Assembly (NCBI GenBank): GCA_030610945.1
Contig: JAUWQV010000003.1
Location: forward strand, 144,614 to 208,613
Direction of reading: 5' to 3'
From: Methanocellales archaeon
Lineage (GTDB): Archaea > Halobacteriota > UBA148 > JAUWXC01
Length of the DNA: 64,000 nt
A program made the translations under genes and the position numbers. The notes beneath the pieces were generated by a model. It was not told where the DNA came from and ran no database searches. It worked only from the letters and a program-made list of their open reading frames with translations. Shown here piece by piece: positions 53,007 through 62,044 of the stretch (the first letter of the stretch is position 1; every line of letters starts with the position of its first letter).

Positions 53007-53660
53007 ATGGCTGATTTATCTCCTTTAATCGCGTTTTCTGCCGGAATCGTGAGCATTCTGTCCCCATGTATACTCCCTCTTATTCCAGCGGTGATGACAT
53101 ACTCCACAGGAAAAGGACGATTCAGGCCGTTGGCAATAGTGCTTGGACTATCACTATCCTTCACCTCCATGGGCATAGCAGCCTCAATCTTGGGCATGGT
53201 ATTCATCGGCTATGCATACTACCTGCGAATTGCTGCCGCTCTTATAATCATTTTTCTGGGACTTTACATGCTGTCCGAGTCATTAGAACGGAAATTGTTG
53301 ACGCTTAAAAGCAGGGTACTACCGAGTTTGAATTTTCCCATATCCTCGTCTGGCGTTGTAGGAGGATTTATACTCGGGCTATCGCTTGGCATCGTATGGA
53401 CGCCTTGTGTGGGTCCGATACTCGGCACCATCTTGGTGTTAGTGGCAATAAAAGCCAGCCCGTTCTATGGCGCGATGATGTTATTCATCTATTCGCTTGG
53501 ACTGGGCGTTCCAATGCTTGTGATCGGCTATGTCACAAAGTCATCTATGCAACTCGGCAAATTTGCTAGGTATGGTGCAGCCATCAAACGTGTTACCGGG
53601 GCAGTGCTGATCATCGTGGGGTCGTATATGATGTTGAATCTTTCATCTATAATATTTTAA
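53007..53660 (+). CDS. ccdA: CcdA/DsbD-type thiol-disulfide transmembrane protein
   Basis: 217 residues with six membrane helices. The two functional cysteines are in IVSILSPCILPLIPAV and LGIVWTPCVGPILG, the CcdA signature. It carries electrons from cytoplasmic thioredoxin across the membrane to outer thiol proteins for cytochrome c maturation. It lies 2 nt after the exported thioredoxin gene, its likely partner, and closes the cytochrome operon. It is convergent with the 1615-aa gene, 11 nt apart. Confidence 0.94.
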   Translation: MADLSPLIAFSAGIVSILSPCILPLIPAVMTYSTGKGRFRPLAIVLGLSLSFTSMGIAASILGMVFIGYAYYLRIAAALIIIFLGLYMLSESLERKLLTLKSRVLPSLNFPISSSGVVGGFILGLSLGIVWTPCVGPILGTILVLVAIKASPFYGAMMLFIYSLGLGVPMLVIGYVTKSSMQLGKFARYGAAIKRVTGAVLIIVGSYMMLNLSSIIF

Positions 53661-53671
53661 GAGTAGACCGT

Positions 53672-56600
53672 TTACTCTCGTCCTCTCCTTAAGACTCGGC
53701 GAATATATTCTCTACCCACGTTCATTGATCCAATCAACGATTCGACGGCTTCCTTAACCGAACTGCTGACGCGTCCACCCATAGTAAGCGGCTCAGGGGG
53801 TTTGATTGCTAACTCAACAACTCCTTCCCCTATTTCAGTTACCTCTACTTCGGGTGGCTTTACGTATTCCACCCTACCCTCTCTCTTCAATAGGCTGACA
53901 ATCCTCTTGACTAATCTGATAATATATTCTATTAGCTGTGTTATCTGCATACTCAAGTATCCTGCTAACAGTTTGGTACTTTCCTCGAGTTTGCCAAGGA
54001 GTCTAGCCAGTGCCTCTACGGTCTTATCTGAGAACTCAAGGACCTTAGCCGATATGATGGGGGTGTACTCTCTCACTTTGTTCAGGAATTGGTCAATACA
54101 TTCTCTAACTTTGCTCGTCAGCTCAACCGATAGTTTACCAATCCTCTCAGCCAGTCTGCCTGTGTACTCCCTCAGATGCCTCATCAGTTGGTCGAGATAT
54201 TCTTTGGCCATAGCCAGTGATCTGGTCGACAGGTCCGCAATGTTATCCAACTGCTCAACAATCCATTCTTGAGCCACACTCAAAAATCCACTGGTCTTGA
54301 TCATCAGCCCGATAAAAGCTACCTTCATATCGCTAGTTAATCCAACAAGTAGTTCGATTAGACGCCTTATCAGCTGAATCACGTATTCTACAAATGATTT
54401 GGTGCCTTCTTCAACATTATATGATAATCTAGTAAACGACCTTGCAATGGTGTAAAATATGCCTGGACGCTCTTCCAATTCGGGGAATAGCTCGGGCTCA
54501 ACATATCTGGGAATCTCGACTGCGACCTCTCTTGGCAACTCGACTTCTTCAGGTTTGATTAATCGCATCAAGCGTTTCGCAAATAATTTGAGATATTCCT
54601 TGGTCATGACCAGTGATCTGGTTAACAGGCCAGCCATACTATTCAACAGCACCGTGGTGCGTTCTTTGGCCCCGCCCAAAAATCCACTGGTCTTGATCAT
54701 CAGCCCGATAAGAGCCACCTTGATCTCGCTGGTTGATCTAACAAGCAACTCGATTAGACGTTTTATTAATTGAATTACGTATTCCACAAATAATTTGATA
54801 TTTTCTTCAATTTTGTTCGCCAAACCAATAAGCGATATCTTGACGGCATCAAACACTCCTGCAGGATACTCCTTCACCGTGGGGACCCATTCAACTGGTA
54901 CGGGGATTTCGGTTGCCATCTCTCTTTCCTTTATTTCTGGCAATTCAACTTCTCTGGGTTTGATCAACAAACTGGCGATTCTTCTTGCAAATTCAACAAT
55001 GTACTCTATCAAATATTCAATTAATCGAATTATGTAGTTTGCAAGCAGTTTGACGTTTTCTTTTGCGTTGCTCATCACTCCCATGAACGAGCTGGCGGTC
55101 TCACGTAATGATTCACTGACCTTCTTCAAGAAACTCCTGGATACTTCGATAGTCCGCTCTTCGGCTTCACCCACCAGTTCGGCAGTCTTGCTCCTTAATC
55201 CAACAGTGGACTCTTTCACCCCGGTTGCTAACTGGACGCTGCTTTCTTTGATATTGCCCGATAACCCTGTAATGTCTGTTTTTGCCTTATTCCATAATCT
55301 GACAATACATTCTATCAGATACATAATCAGCCTGCCCAAGTATCCTGCTAACAGTTTGACATTTTCTTTGAGCTTGCCAGTCAGTCTAGCCAGTGCTTCT
55401 GCAGTATTATTCAAGAATTCTACGATCTTAGTTGTCAGATAGGCGGTGCTCTCTCTGATCTTACACAGGGATCGGCCAATACGTTCTCTGGCTTTGCTCG
55501 TCAGCTCAGCCGATAACTCAGCAATCCTCTCAGCCAGTCTGCCTGTGCACTCGATTAGATATTTGATCAGTTGAATGAGGTATTCCACAAAGGATTTGGT
55601 GCCTTCCTCAATTTTATATGACAATCCAGTAAACGACCTTGCAATGGTGTCAAATATGCCTAGACGCTCTTCCAATTCAGGAAATAACCCGGGTTCAACG
55701 GGTTTGGGTACTTCGACTGCGACCTCTCTTGGCAATTCAACTTCTTCAGGTCTGATGAATCTTATCAAGCGTTTCACAAATAGCTCGAGATGTTCCTCGG
55801 CCATGGCCAGTGACTTGGTCGATAACTCAGCAATGTTATTCAGCAGCCCAGCAGTGCGTTCTTTAGCCACACTCAAAAATCCACTGGTCTTGACCGCCAG
55901 CCCGATAAGGGCCACCTTGATTTCGCTAGCCGATTTAATAAGTAACTCTATTAGATATTTTATCAGCTGAATTAGGTGTTCCACAAACGATTTGACGTTC
56001 TCTTCAACTTTGCCCAGCAAATCAGTAAGCGATCTCTTGACGACATCAAACACTCCTGCAGGATATTCCTCCACCTTGGGAGGCCGTTCAACTGGTACGG
56101 GGATTTCGGTTACCATCTCCCTTTCTTTTATCTCTGGCAACTCAACTTCTCTGGGTTTGATCAACAAACTGGCGATTCTTCTTGCAAATTCAACAATATA
56201 CTCTATCAGATATTCAATTGACCGAATTATGTAGTTTGCAAGTAGTTTGATGTTTTCTTTTGTTTTCCCCATCACCCCTATGAGCGAATTAGCAGCATCG
56301 CTTAACGAGTCACTAACCTTCTTCAAGAAACTCCTGGATGCTTCAACAGTCCGCTCTTCGGCTCCGCCCAATAGTTCGGTAGTTTTGCTCGTTAATTCGA
56401 CAGTGGACTCTTTCACTCCACTTGCTAACTGGACGCTGCCTTCTTTGATATCGCCCGACAATCCTCTAATGCCTGTTTTTGTCTTATTCCATAATCTGAC
56501 AATACAATCTATCAGATACGTGATCAGCCTGCTCAAGTATTCTGCTAACAGCTTGGCATTTACTTCGAGCTTGCCAGTCAGTCTAGCCAGTGCTTCTGCA

Positions 56601-58519
56601 GCACTATTCGAGAATTCAGCGACCTTGGTTGCTATGATAGGAATACTCTCTCTCACCTTACTCAGGAATCGGTCAATACCTTCTCTGGATTTGCTCGTCA
56701 GCTCGGCCGATAGTTCGGCAATCCTTGTAGCCAGTCTGCCTGTATACTCTATTAGATATTTTATCAGCTGGATTACGTATTCCACAAATGATTTGGTGCC
56801 TTCCTCAATTTTATATGACAATCCAGTAAACGACCTTGCAATGGTGTCAAATATGCTTGGACGCTCTTCCAATTCAGGAAATAACCCGGGTTCAACGGGT
56901 TTGGGTACTTCGACTGCGACCTCTCTTGGCAACTCGACTTCTTCAACTTCTTTGGGTTTGATTAACAAACCGATGATCCTTTTTACAAATTGGGTGACGC
57001 ATTCAATCAAATATTCGATTAATCGAATTATGTAGTCTGCAAGTAGTTTGACGTTTTCTTTTGCGTTGCTCATCACTCCCATGAACGAGCTGGCGGTCTC
57101 ACGTAATGAGTCACTAACATTCTTCAAGAAACTCTTGGATACTTCAACGGTCCGCTCTTCGGCTCCGCCCAATAGTTCGGCAATCTTTTTCACCAAATCA
57201 ACAAATAGTTCTACAGCTTTTGTCGGCAGGTCGCTGATTTTTTGCAACGATAGGATCAGCCGTTCCCCGAACGATTTGATGTCCTCTTTAACCTTATTCG
57301 CCGATATGATAAACGACCCAGCGATGCCACTTAACAAGCCGGCAAACAATGCAGATGATATTCTTAACGAGTTCGCCGTTTTACTTGCAGATATAACGAT
57401 CAATCCGCCGATGCCGCTTAATAACCAGAGAATGCATTCGATTAGGCGTCTTATCAGTTGGGCTAGATAACTCCCCAACAACTTGATGTCCTCTTTGATT
57501 CCGCCCAATACCCAAGCGAGCAGTTCATCAATTCTTCTTAACCGATTAATGATTCCACTTATTAATGCGGCAAACAACCGGGCAGTGCCATTCACCAGCC
57601 CAGCAATGCCGTTTGCCAGGTACTCAATCAATCTAATCGAACACTCTATCAGGAATTTGGTGCATTCTGTCATTCTGTTTGCCAATCCGACAAACAATCC
57701 GATGATGATGCTAAATACGCCAACAGCCCGCTTCTCAGTCTCACTCAACACGCCAGTGGTTTTAGCTGCCATCCCTGCAGTGGACTCCATCACCCTGTCC
57801 AGTGCTCCAACAGGTGCAATGTACTCTCTTCCGATTAGATGGGCAGCCAGTCTCGTGAATTCGACCGCCGCAGGGGAATCAGGAGAGTTCAACACGACGG
57901 GATTCATATCGGATATGCTTTTTCTGACTTCAGCATCTTCTGGAATGATGGCGATGACGGGCGCATCACAGGTGGACTCTACTTCGTAAACTGAAAGTTC
58001 ATATCCCTCCCTCATCACGCGGTTCAACACGATGCCCCTGATCGGGATATCCAGTGATTTGGCAAGTTCTATTATCTTGAGGCTGTCTGTAATCGCAGGG
58101 AATTCTGGGTTGGTCACGATTAAGATTTCATCACAGGCATCTATGATGGTGGTAGCATCCTCTCCTGCACCCGGAGCAGAGTCAATCAGGACTGTCTCGT
58201 ATCCTTTTAACTCTTTTAAAACCCGTTTTAAGCCACGTGCATCCATCTCCTCTGCTGCCAGAGATGCTGAAATGAGTCCCATACCACTGGGATGGTCATA
58301 AATTGCCTGAGAGCTTGGCACCCTTTTATCCAGCACGTCTTCAAGTGTGTTTGGAAAACGATACATGCCCAGGTGCAATCCAACGTCAGGCGTGGTGAAG
58401 TTGGCATCGATCACAAGAACTTTCCTGCCAAACACGGAAGCCAGAGCTGCACCTAAATTCGCCACAGTCGTCGTCTTTCCGACTCCTCCTTTGCCAGATA
58501 CAACTCCTATGACTCTCAT
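53672..58519 (-). CDS. MinD/ParA-type ATPase fused to a giant amphipathic helical repeat region (1615 aa)
   Basis: Residues 1-240 are a complete MinD/ParA-family ATPase: deviant Walker A KGGVGKTT at 10-17, the DANFTTPDVGLHLG switch, Walker B-like VLIDSAPGAG, and ILIVTNPEFPAI. Residues 245-1615 are almost all amphipathic helix. A core motif of the form KxEExxKxxxxYxxxLIxxLIE occurs about 14 times, separated by helices rich in Ser/Ala/Lys and by Pro-rich linkers (VPKPVEPGLFPELEER). The three linkers are exactly 399 codons apart. There is no signal peptide, so it is cytoplasmic. A strong AAGGAG precedes the ATG, 1 nt after the upstream stop. Function unknown; see findings. Confidence 0.93.
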   Translation of the reverse strand: MRVIGVVSGKGGVGKTTTVANLGAALASVFGRKVLVIDANFTTPDVGLHLGMYRFPNTLEDVLDKRVPSSQAIYDHPSGMGLISASLAAEEMDARGLKRVLKELKGYETVLIDSAPGAGEDATTIIDACDEILIVTNPEFPAITDSLKIIELAKSLDIPIRGIVLNRVMREGYELSVYEVESTCDAPVIAIIPEDAEVRKSISDMNPVVLNSPDSPAAVEFTRLAAHLIGREYIAPVGALDRVMESTAGMAAKTTGVLSETEKRAVGVFSIIIGLFVGLANRMTECTKFLIECSIRLIEYLANGIAGLVNGTARLFAALISGIINRLRRIDELLAWVLGGIKEDIKLLGSYLAQLIRRLIECILWLLSGIGGLIVISASKTANSLRISSALFAGLLSGIAGSFIISANKVKEDIKSFGERLILSLQKISDLPTKAVELFVDLVKKIAELLGGAEERTVEVSKSFLKNVSDSLRETASSFMGVMSNAKENVKLLADYIIRLIEYLIECVTQFVKRIIGLLIKPKEVEEVELPREVAVEVPKPVEPGLFPELEERPSIFDTIARSFTGLSYKIEEGTKSFVEYVIQLIKYLIEYTGRLATRIAELSAELTSKSREGIDRFLSKVRESIPIIATKVAEFSNSAAEALARLTGKLEVNAKLLAEYLSRLITYLIDCIVRLWNKTKTGIRGLSGDIKEGSVQLASGVKESTVELTSKTTELLGGAEERTVEASRSFLKKVSDSLSDAANSLIGVMGKTKENIKLLANYIIRSIEYLIEYIVEFARRIASLLIKPREVELPEIKEREMVTEIPVPVERPPKVEEYPAGVFDVVKRSLTDLLGKVEENVKSFVEHLIQLIKYLIELLIKSASEIKVALIGLAVKTSGFLSVAKERTAGLLNNIAELSTKSLAMAEEHLELFVKRLIRFIRPEEVELPREVAVEVPKPVEPGLFPELEERLGIFDTIARSFTGLSYKIEEGTKSFVEYLIQLIKYLIECTGRLAERIAELSAELTSKARERIGRSLCKIRESTAYLTTKIVEFLNNTAEALARLTGKLKENVKLLAGYLGRLIMYLIECIVRLWNKAKTDITGLSGNIKESSVQLATGVKESTVGLRSKTAELVGEAEERTIEVSRSFLKKVSESLRETASSFMGVMSNAKENVKLLANYIIRLIEYLIEYIVEFARRIASLLIKPREVELPEIKEREMATEIPVPVEWVPTVKEYPAGVFDAVKISLIGLANKIEENIKLFVEYVIQLIKRLIELLVRSTSEIKVALIGLMIKTSGFLGGAKERTTVLLNSMAGLLTRSLVMTKEYLKLFAKRLMRLIKPEEVELPREVAVEIPRYVEPELFPELEERPGIFYTIARSFTRLSYNVEEGTKSFVEYVIQLIRRLIELLVGLTSDMKVAFIGLMIKTSGFLSVAQEWIVEQLDNIADLSTRSLAMAKEYLDQLMRHLREYTGRLAERIGKLSVELTSKVRECIDQFLNKVREYTPIISAKVLEFSDKTVEALARLLGKLEESTKLLAGYLSMQITQLIEYIIRLVKRIVSLLKREGRVEYVKPPEVEVTEIGEGVVELAIKPPEPLTMGGRVSSSVKEAVESLIGSMNVGREYIRRVLRRGRE
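54477..56950 (-). repeat. 1197-nt tandem super-repeat inside the 1615-aa gene
   Basis: The Pro-rich linker DNA (ggaaata...cctctcttggcaa...) starts at 56871, 55674 and 54477 on the plus strand, exactly 1197 nt apart twice. A second marker (aagaaactcctgga) recurs at 56325 and 55128, again 1197 nt apart, with a further related copy 801 nt away at 57126. Long stretches between copies are nearly identical. This indicates recent tandem duplication of a 399-codon block, plus an earlier internal duplication. Confidence 0.9.
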
Positions 58520-58520
58520 A

Positions 58521-60251
58521 TCATCTCCTTCTTTGTCTCCTGCTACTTTTTATCTCCTGTTTGATCTGGTTTAGCATGTCTATGCGACTACTCCCCCTAA
58601 ACGTCCCCAATCCACGCCATAGCCTCCCACGTTGCATTTTGGCGATAGCTATTATGGCTATAATTAGTATGATAATCAACCCTAATAATATATACCTCAG
58701 GGGTGGCGCCCATGCCGGTTGAACGATTACCGTGGCATCCTTGGTAAGCGTCCTCCCGTCGTAGAGGACTTCAGCTGAGATGGTGTAGGTGCCGGCCTCG
58801 ATATAGGAAGGCGGGGTTATATAGAACATCAGTGTGCTGGAGCCTCTGGGAGACAGTGTCGTGACGATGTCATCGGGAGTTACCTTCCAGTTAGCCGGCG
58901 TTTCGAGCCTTGCAGTTATATCAAATGGGGTTCTATCCAGATTCATCAGGTTGATCGAGACTTTTTCAGTTCGGCCCGGGTATAGGGTGGGGGCGCTTAT
59001 TTCTGAAATCTTAATCAGATCAGGCGGAGGGGCCTCATAGATGACGTTTATCTGCCTCAACGGCCAGTATACATAGGGAGAGTATTCGTCCAAGATTTTT
59101 GGGGTATTGTATGAGATTGACCTGGTTTCATATGGTCCAAGTCCCTCGATAATCCATTTCACAACAGGGTCCGCTTCTAGGACTTCACTGGGAGGCGTGT
59201 CAAATCCAAGCAGGTTTACGTGCTGCGCAATTTCTTTGGGAATCTCCTCTACCACTTCAAGTACATCCACATAAGACCCGCCGTTCTTTATTTCTATCGT
59301 GATCGTACTGATGGACCGTTCCCTGTCGATTTCCACGACTTTTGTTACAGACGGCTTGGCATATCCAGGGGGATACGGCTTTATCCGCAGGATGAAGAAA
59401 TTCTCGGCATGGATATTTTCGTTGCTGATGGTGATTACCACTTTATAATCTCCAGGCAGTGCATCTGCAGGTGGATTTATCGCCAGATTCAAAATTTTAG
59501 ATCCCCGCGGGGACAGAAAAACGGTTTCAGGTGTAGAACTCAGCCAGTCTTTTACAATTCCCGAGATGCTTATCTTGGCCTCGCCGAAATCGGTTTTTGT
59601 AGGGTTGGTGACAAAGATGTCCGTTACTACCGCTTCTCCGGGTCTGGCCTCTCTGAGTATGGGATGTCTGGTGAATTTCACCAATGCCTCTGGCAGGGGG
59701 ATTATGGGAGGTATGACGACCCCCGCCCCAGGAACTCCGGGCGGAGGTGCTGTGGGTGGTTCTGTGGGGGGTGCTGTAATGGGAAACTCTGACGTTTGGT
59801 ATGTGGACTTGCCATCATAATATATCGTCGCATTTGCCGTGTACGTGCCCGGGGCGGTACTGCCAACATTCCACTCTGTTGTGAACTCCAGAGATCTTTT
59901 TACAGCAAGGTCTTTACTTGGAGACGATAGGGTTATGGATTTCACCATATTACCACCAGAATCAGATATGTTAATCACACCCGAAGTATTGAGCTGAACA
60001 TTTCCCGTGTTTTTCACGGTCACGGTAAACCCTACAGTTTGATACTGGGTGACAGAAGTGGGATTTATCACGAAGTCGGTTATTGTGGCAGAGACATCCT
60101 CTACTATCACAAATTCTGTTGGGACGGAGAGATCCCACGCATAAACCTGGGAGATCGGCATAGCGATAAATAGCAAGCTCAGAAAAACGATGGCTACCTT
60201 CTTCCACACGGATGCCCTCCTCCCTTTAAGATGTCTCTCCTCTTTACTCAT
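58521..60251 (-). CDS. Secreted, membrane-anchored COG1470/NEW3-like protein
   Basis: 576 residues from the ATG at 60249-60251; another ATG three codons upstream is possible. A basic N-terminus and signal peptide (VWKKVAIVFLSLLFIAMPISQVYA) are followed by several Ig-like beta domains (NPTSVTQYQTVGFTVTVKNTGNVQLN; TRHPILREARPGEAVVTDIFV; APTLYPGRTEKVSINLMN) of the CARDB/NEW3 type and a Pro-rich linker near 185. A C-terminal TM helix (YILLGLIIILIIAIIAIAK) precedes a very basic cytoplasmic tail. It is expected to stand on the outer face with its tail near the ParA-like protein encoded immediately downstream. Confidence 0.88.
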   Translation of the reverse strand: MSKEERHLKGRRASVWKKVAIVFLSLLFIAMPISQVYAWDLSVPTEFVIVEDVSATITDFVINPTSVTQYQTVGFTVTVKNTGNVQLNTSGVINISDSGGNMVKSITLSSPSKDLAVKRSLEFTTEWNVGSTAPGTYTANATIYYDGKSTYQTSEFPITAPPTEPPTAPPPGVPGAGVVIPPIIPLPEALVKFTRHPILREARPGEAVVTDIFVTNPTKTDFGEAKISISGIVKDWLSSTPETVFLSPRGSKILNLAINPPADALPGDYKVVITISNENIHAENFFILRIKPYPPGYAKPSVTKVVEIDRERSISTITIEIKNGGSYVDVLEVVEEIPKEIAQHVNLLGFDTPPSEVLEADPVVKWIIEGLGPYETRSISYNTPKILDEYSPYVYWPLRQINVIYEAPPPDLIKISEISAPTLYPGRTEKVSINLMNLDRTPFDITARLETPANWKVTPDDIVTTLSPRGSSTLMFYITPPSYIEAGTYTISAEVLYDGRTLTKDATVIVQPAWAPPLRYILLGLIIILIIAIIAIAKMQRGRLWRGLGTFRGSSRIDMLNQIKQEIKSSRRQRRR

Positions 60252-60319
60252 ATAAATCATTGCCCCAATTATGTGGGTGTGACTTCTCCTCGATTATTAT
60301 AATGTCCTTCTCACTCATA

Positions 60320-62044
60320 TTAACCACCCACCGTCTCATTGACTCTGATGGACACGTTATTGCCATACGATCCTGGATACTGGCCAAACGGCGTCGAGAG
60401 CCAGAAATAGCAGGATTTGGTCGTTCCTGAAGATATGTTTGTAAAGACGCCAGTCTCTGGATAGGAAGTGCTGAACGTGAAGGGATTAATACCAATCTCA
60501 GGTGAATCTGTTAACGAATCATCATCATCCATTGTGAGGTTACTGACCGAGAAATTATACGTGTTGTTGGCAAAGTCATCTCCCTTGAAGAATATGTCGA
60601 CGTTGACGTTCGTATCGGGTTCTATGGTTATGTTCATCGGGAAGCCGTTCTGCGTGTCAGCCGAATGATTTATGGTACTGTGATTGACGTTGCCAAATTT
60701 AATCGGCGTGTATTCGACGGTGACGTTGATTTCCACCGGTATAGTCGTCGTAATGGTAACCGTATCCGTTGCATCAGAATATCCCTGTGAAGTTGCAGTG
60801 ACGCTTACATTATACACCCCGCCGCTCTCATCAGTCACGTTCAGGGTAACGTTACCAGATACTCCAGCCGCCAGAGTTATCGTGGATTGGTTCAATGCTG
60901 CGACAGTAGCGTTGTCTATGTTTTCAATCGTCAGATCAAATGTATCCTCAGCAGTGCCGTTATTCTTGATTGCTATCTCATACGTTGCATTTACGTTCAC
61001 AGTAGTCTGCTGATCCGGTGGAGCAGTTACTATGACGTCATAAAATCGTACCGTGACGTTTGAATAGCCCGTGGTGCCGTTGACGTAATACGTGGTGTTG
61101 TAGAACTCAACCGTGTAGTTGTAGGTTCCCTCCTCAGTTTTAGACAGCGAGAAGTTGGCATATCTCGTGATGGCTGGCTTTGTGTCCACTACGATGCCGT
61201 TCTCGATCAAATTGGCAGCTCCGATGAAGTCATCATCGTGCTCGTCAACACATGATGTGTTGATCCAGAATGTGACGCCAGTGGACTTGCCCTGCGTTGG
61301 ATCGGACAGCATCTCAGCGACCAGGTCCCTCTTCGTGATGTTCACCCAGAACGACGTCGAAGCATTCACCGCATTGGATGAGTTCACGTTCACCGTAACC
61401 AACGTCTCATTAGGACTCGGCATGTTAATCGTCTGATTATTCCACTCTGTGACATCCTTGCCTATGCCACCCGGCCAGGACTCGTTGTTGATCCATGATA
61501 CGGAATAGTTCATGTAAACAGGATTGGTGGCGTCCACATCGCTTACAGTCACATTATGTCTCAGATCGATATCCCTGCCCCAGTCCGCAGAGACGTCTGA
61601 GACATTGCCCAGAATTAGCTTTGGACTGGTAACCGTTGTCGCAATCGTGACCGTGTCTGTTGCACTTGGATCGGTCTGTGAGGTCGCAGTGACGTTTACA
61701 TTATATACTCCAGTTGCATCATTGTCGGTCACGTTCAGGGTCACGTTACCGGTCGCTCCCGCTACCAAGGTAATCGTGGATTGGTTCAATGCTGCGACAT
61801 CTGCACTACTCGTGTTGACCAATGATAGGTCAAACGTATCTTCCACTGTACCATTATTCTTGATCGCGATTTCATACGTCGCATTCACGCCAAGGGCGGT
61901 TGTCTGGTCCGCTGGGTCTGTTAGTATAACCTCATAAACCGCCAGAGTCAGAGATGTGTTGCATTCACAATCAGCCGATGCATTGTAGTACAGGGAAGCG
62001 TTATCCGTGATGTTTGCCTTCGGATAGTATGTCCCTGTGGACAA
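60320..62044 (-). CDS. Surface glycoprotein-like protein, C-terminal part (after frameshift)
   Basis: About 574 residues, read from a TTG that is not a genuine start: the first residues (STGTYYPKANITDNA) are the middle of a repeat that begins in the other frame. The part contains two copies of a CARDB/NPCBM-like Ig domain (VNATYEIAIKNNGTVEDTFDLSL and VNATYEIAIKNNGTAEDTFDLTI, each followed by TVTI) and a region of Asn-rich beta sheet. Very many NxS/T sequons suggest heavy N-glycosylation. It ends RVNETVGG with no visible anchor or PGF motif. It lies 68 nt upstream of the COG1470-like gene. Confidence 0.8.
   Translation of the reverse strand: MSTGTYYPKANITDNASLYYNASADCECNTSLTLAVYEVILTDPADQTTALGVNATYEIAIKNNGTVEDTFDLSLVNTSSADVAALNQSTITLVAGATGNVTLNVTDNDATGVYNVNVTATSQTDPSATDTVTIATTVTSPKLILGNVSDVSADWGRDIDLRHNVTVSDVDATNPVYMNYSVSWINNESWPGGIGKDVTEWNNQTINMPSPNETLVTVNVNSSNAVNASTSFWVNITKRDLVAEMLSDPTQGKSTGVTFWINTSCVDEHDDDFIGAANLIENGIVVDTKPAITRYANFSLSKTEEGTYNYTVEFYNTTYYVNGTTGYSNVTVRFYDVIVTAPPDQQTTVNVNATYEIAIKNNGTAEDTFDLTIENIDNATVAALNQSTITLAAGVSGNVTLNVTDESGGVYNVSVTATSQGYSDATDTVTITTTIPVEINVTVEYTPIKFGNVNHSTINHSADTQNGFPMNITIEPDTNVNVDIFFKGDDFANNTYNFSVSNLTMDDDDSLTDSPEIGINPFTFSTSYPETGVFTNISSGTTKSCYFWLSTPFGQYPGSYGNNVSIRVNETVGG

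Noticed and set aside
53802..57989. Numerous long plus-strand frames opposite the 1615-aa gene
   Set aside because: They are mirror frames created by the repetitive helical coding sequence, with Ser/Thr/Asn-rich low-complexity products and no start signals.
54477..58519. Repeats in the 1615-aa gene as a CRISPR array or transposon
   Set aside because: The repeats stay in frame over 4.8 kb with amino-acid level conservation and a 399-codon period; no short palindromic repeats or transposase exist.
60244..60495. Minus-strand 83-codon frame between the surface protein and COG1470-like genes
   Set aside because: It mostly overlaps the surface protein's 3' end in another frame; only a 24-codon tail (MSEKDIIIIEE) lies in the gap, too little to support a gene.
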